From an uncultured Dysosmobacter sp. (GTDB taxonomy: Bacteria; Bacillota; Clostridia; Oscillospirales; Oscillospiraceae): 17,096 bases of DNA. The stretch's first letter is position 1. The number at the start of each line of letters is the position of its first letter. The stretch spans positions 1 to 17,096 of the forward strand of contig CAKSVQ010000037.1 in NCBI GenBank assembly GCA_934504065.1. Direction: 5' to 3'. Shown here one piece after another: positions 14,992-17,096 of the stretch. A program made the position numbers and the translations under genes. Below the pieces are notes generated by a model that was given only the letters and a program-made list of their open reading frames with translations, was not told where the DNA came from and made no database searches.

Positions 14992-15666
14992 ATGAAACTG
15001 CTGATCGCGGAGGATGAACTGGATCTGGCCGAGGCACTGACGGTCTTTTTTGAACGGAACCACTTCGCGGTGGACGCGGTCCATAACGGCTTTGACGCCT
15101 ATGAATACGCTTCCGCCGGGGAATATGACGCGGTGATCCTGGACGTGATGATGCCGAAGATGGACGGTATCCAAGTGCTGGAAAAGCTGCGCGGCGAGGG
15201 GGTGAAGACCCCCATCATGATGCTGACGGCCAAGGGTGAAAAGGACGACCGCATCACGGGCTTCAACGCCGGAGCGGACGATTATCTGCCCAAGCCCTTT
15301 GACCCCGACGAGCTTTTGAGCCGGGTGCGGGCGATCCTACGGCGCAGCGAGGCCTATCGGCCCACGGTGCTCTCCTTTGGCGATGTGGCGCTGGACCCCG
15401 TCACCGGAGACCTTACCTGCGGAGAGAAGACCGTCCGCCTCAGCGGGCGGGAGTTTCAGATCATGGAGCTGTTCTTGCGCTCGCCCAGACAGGTCTTTTC
15501 CGCCGAACGTATCATGGAAAAGGTCTGGGGCTGGGACAATGAGGCGGAGATCAATGTGGTGTGGGTCAATATTTCCAACCTGCGCAAAAAGCTGAAGGCC
15601 ATTGGCTCCACGGTCTCTCTGCATGCCAATCGGGGGCTGGGGTATCTTTTGGAGGAACAGGCATGA
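14992..15666 (+). CDS. OmpR/PhoB-family response regulator
   Basis: A 224-residue cytosolic transcription factor. The receiver domain (1-115) has the acidic pocket AEDE, the phospho-acceptor Asp51 in VILDVMMPKMDG, Thr79 in MLTAKGEKDD and Lys101 in DDYLPKPF. The C-terminal winged-helix domain (about 128-222) shows LSGREFQIMELFLRSPRQVF, the MEKVWGW segment, the recognition helix around NVVWVNISNLRKKL and the wing HANRGLGYLLE. The ATG at 14992 follows a GGGGG tract by about six bases. Its stop overlaps the kinase ATG in an ATGA, so the two are a cognate pair. The inverted repeat at 13439-13494 fits the direct-repeat binding mode of this family, so its likely targets are the divergent VTC and beta-helix transcripts. 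Confidence 0.95.
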   Translation: MKLLIAEDELDLAEALTVFFERNHFAVDAVHNGFDAYEYASAGEYDAVILDVMMPKMDGIQVLEKLRGEGVKTPIMMLTAKGEKDDRITGFNAGADDYLPKPFDPDELLSRVRAILRRSEAYRPTVLSFGDVALDPVTGDLTCGEKTVRLSGREFQIMELFLRSPRQVFSAERIMEKVWGWDNEAEINVVWVNISNLRKKLKAIGSTVSLHANRGLGYLLEEQA

Positions 15667-16928
15667 TCGGGCGGCTGCGGAATCGGTTCATCCGCATTGC
15701 CACGCTTTCCGTGGCGGCGGTGATGCTGCTGCTCACCGTGATTTTAAACGCGGCCAATTTCATCTCCACAGACGCCGACCTGCGGGATACCCTGACGCTG
15801 ATCTATGAAAACGAGGGGACGATCCCCACGGCGGCCCATGCCCCGGCGGATGACGGCAATGCGCCGCCGGATAAGCCGTCGGACGCGCCGCCGGGAGGCG
15901 GGCGCGGCGGCCCCTTTACCGTGGAAACGCCCTACTCCACCCGCTATTTCGTGCTGCGCTACCGGGATGACGGCACGCTGACCATGGCGGACCTTTCCAA
16001 GATCGCCGCAGTCTCGGAAGAGGACACGGGAGAATATCTGGCTGCGGCGGTGAGCCACGGCGCGGGATACGGATATTATGGGCAATACCGCTTTTTTGCG
16101 GCCCGCACAGGCAGTGACCGGAACATTGCCATTTTTCTGGACAGCTACCAGTCCCTCCGCGCTTTGAAGCTGGTGCTGGTGTGGTCGCTGGCGGCGGACG
16201 CGGCGTGTATTTTACTGGTGCTGCTGCTGGTGGTGCTGCTCTCCCGTCGGGCTATCGACCCGGTGGTGCGCAGTGCGGAGCGGCAAAAGCAGTTCATCAC
16301 CGATGCCAGTCATGAATTGAAAACGCCCATCACCGTCATTACCACCAGTTTAAAGGTGCTGGAAATGGACGTGGGCAAGCAGAAGTGGATCGACAAGGCG
16401 TTGGGGCAGACGGAAAAGCTGACCGGGCTTGTCAACTCGCTGGTGACCCTTTCCCGCATGGACGAGGAACAGTCGCCCCTACACATGGAGGAGTTCGCCA
16501 TCAGTGCCGCGCTGGGGGAAACAGTGGGATCCTTCCGGGAGTTTGCCCTGACGAAGGGCCATGCACTCAACGCGCAGATCGCCCCCGGCCTGCGTTATCG
16601 CGGAGATGAATACGCGGTGCGGCAGCTTGTTTCCATCCTGCTGGATAACGCCGTGAAATACGCGCTGCCGGACACGCCGATTTCCGTTTCTCTGGAAAAA
16701 GGGCGCAGGGGCGTGATCCTGCGCACCTCCAACCGTTGCAGCGACGCGCAGTCCATCGACACGGCGAAGCTGTTCGACCGTTTTTACCGGGCCGATCCAT
16801 CCCGCAGCACGCAGGGGGGCTTTGGCATCGGACTGTCCATCGCCCGCGCCATCGCGGAGGGGCATAAGGGTTCGATCAGCGTGCGGTGCAGCGGAGATAC
16901 CATCACATTCACGGCAGAACTGAAATAA
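15663..16928 (+). CDS. Membrane sensor histidine kinase
   Basis: A 421-residue kinase with TM1 (about 12-34), an extracytoplasmic sensor (35-166), TM2 (168-193), a HisKA domain with His217 in ITDASHELKTPITVI, and an HATPase domain (about 310-421). The N box LLDNAVKYA (Asn329), F region LFDRFYRADPSRS and glycine-rich GGFGIGLSIARAIAEGH are intact. The usual DxGxG box is replaced by RTSNRCSDAQ, a variant I believe recurs in clostridial kinases of this type. The sensor begins with a Pro/Gly-rich tract (about 64-84, including PPDKPSDAPPGGG) resembling repeats in the nearby lipoprotein. I chose the ATG at 15663, four bases into the regulator stop, with GGAGG upstream. The signal is unknown; a cell-surface or polymer cue is plausible from context. 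Confidence 0.94.
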   Translation: MIGRLRNRFIRIATLSVAAVMLLLTVILNAANFISTDADLRDTLTLIYENEGTIPTAAHAPADDGNAPPDKPSDAPPGGGRGGPFTVETPYSTRYFVLRYRDDGTLTMADLSKIAAVSEEDTGEYLAAAVSHGAGYGYYGQYRFFAARTGSDRNIAIFLDSYQSLRALKLVLVWSLAADAACILLVLLLVVLLSRRAIDPVVRSAERQKQFITDASHELKTPITVITTSLKVLEMDVGKQKWIDKALGQTEKLTGLVNSLVTLSRMDEEQSPLHMEEFAISAALGETVGSFREFALTKGHALNAQIAPGLRYRGDEYAVRQLVSILLDNAVKYALPDTPISVSLEKGRRGVILRTSNRCSDAQSIDTAKLFDRFYRADPSRSTQGGFGIGLSIARAIAEGHKGSISVRCSGDTITFTAELK

Positions 16929-16940
16929 TAGCCTGATATA

Positions 16941-16980
16941 CAAACTGAAGCCCTGCGGAACACCGCAGGGCTTCAGTTTG
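16941..16980 (+). terminator. Terminator after the histidine kinase
   Basis: CAAACTGAAGCCCTGCGG (16941-16958) and its exact complement (16963-16980) form a perfect 18-bp stem with an AACA loop, twelve bases past the stop. The tail TTGAAAAAG has no real U-run on the plus strand. The upstream side read on the minus strand (TATATCAGGC) is also weak, so it may be a terminator or a stable 3'-end structure. Confidence 0.7.
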
Positions 16981-17096
16981 TTGAAAAAGCCTCGCAGGGT
17001 TTCGCGTCCGCAGACACGGAAGAGTAGAAAAGGAATGTGTTACCCGTAAAGGGCACGCGGCATCCGTAAAGCGGCGAAGCCGCTAACGGCTGCCCA
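16981..17096. other. Non-coding right edge
   Basis: No gene is recognised. CCGTAAAG occurs twice, 20 bases apart (17044-17051 and 17064-17071), followed by GCGGCGAAGCCGC, which can fold back on itself, and a related CGCTAACGG. These short repeats may be the edge of a larger intergenic repeat or the start of a unit cut by the window boundary. Confidence 0.3.

Overview
This GC-rich window looks like the chromosome of a Gram-positive anaerobe of the class Clostridia. It best fits the Oscillospiraceae (Flavonifractor/Oscillibacter-like gut bacteria). That placement is inferred from gene content: a TepA-type Clp peptidase, a short ProB, an S-layer-homology surface protein, a LAAC lipoprotein, a VTC/DUF4956 pair, and strong AGGAGG ribosome sites. 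No rRNA, tRNA or CRISPR array was seen.

Left part (1-4092). A ClpP-like TepA peptidase gene on the minus strand is followed by a divergent promoter region. Next comes a complete plus-strand proline operon, proB-proA-proC (glutamate to proline), closed by a perfect two-way terminator at 4045-4086.

Middle part (4093-9394), all minus strand. It holds a sodium-coupled amino-acid transporter (NSS family), adenine deaminase (adeC) and a dihydropyrimidinase/hydantoinase. Each has its own promoter or terminator signals, so they look like three separate units. The two amidohydrolases suggest nucleobase or cyclic-amide catabolism. Upstream of the hydantoinase, its leader is occupied by a 172-bp element with 27-bp terminal inverted repeats, probably a MITE.

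Right part (9395-16980) is the most interesting. Two secreted beta-helix proteins sit on the minus strand: a lipoprotein, then an SLH-anchored protein with a Cthe_2159-like carbohydrate-binding region. They are divergent from a plus-strand pair encoding a VTC-fold (polyphosphate-polymerase-like) enzyme and a DUF4956 membrane protein. An OmpR-type response regulator and a histidine kinase follow. The divergent promoter region carries a perfect 20-bp inverted repeat in which each arm holds two TTTAGG boxes 11 bp apart. This is what a dimeric OmpR-family regulator would be expected to bind, placed to control both transcripts. The working model is an envelope system. A two-component pair senses the cell surface through a Pro/Gly-rich sensor and switches on a VTC/DUF4956 membrane-linked polymerase together with two surface beta-helix proteins. 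The polymer and the physiological role are unknown; polyphosphate is the family-based guess.

Coding starts were reassigned where a ribosome site favours an internal codon (proB, proA, hydantoinase, both beta-helix proteins, VTC, DUF4956, kinase).
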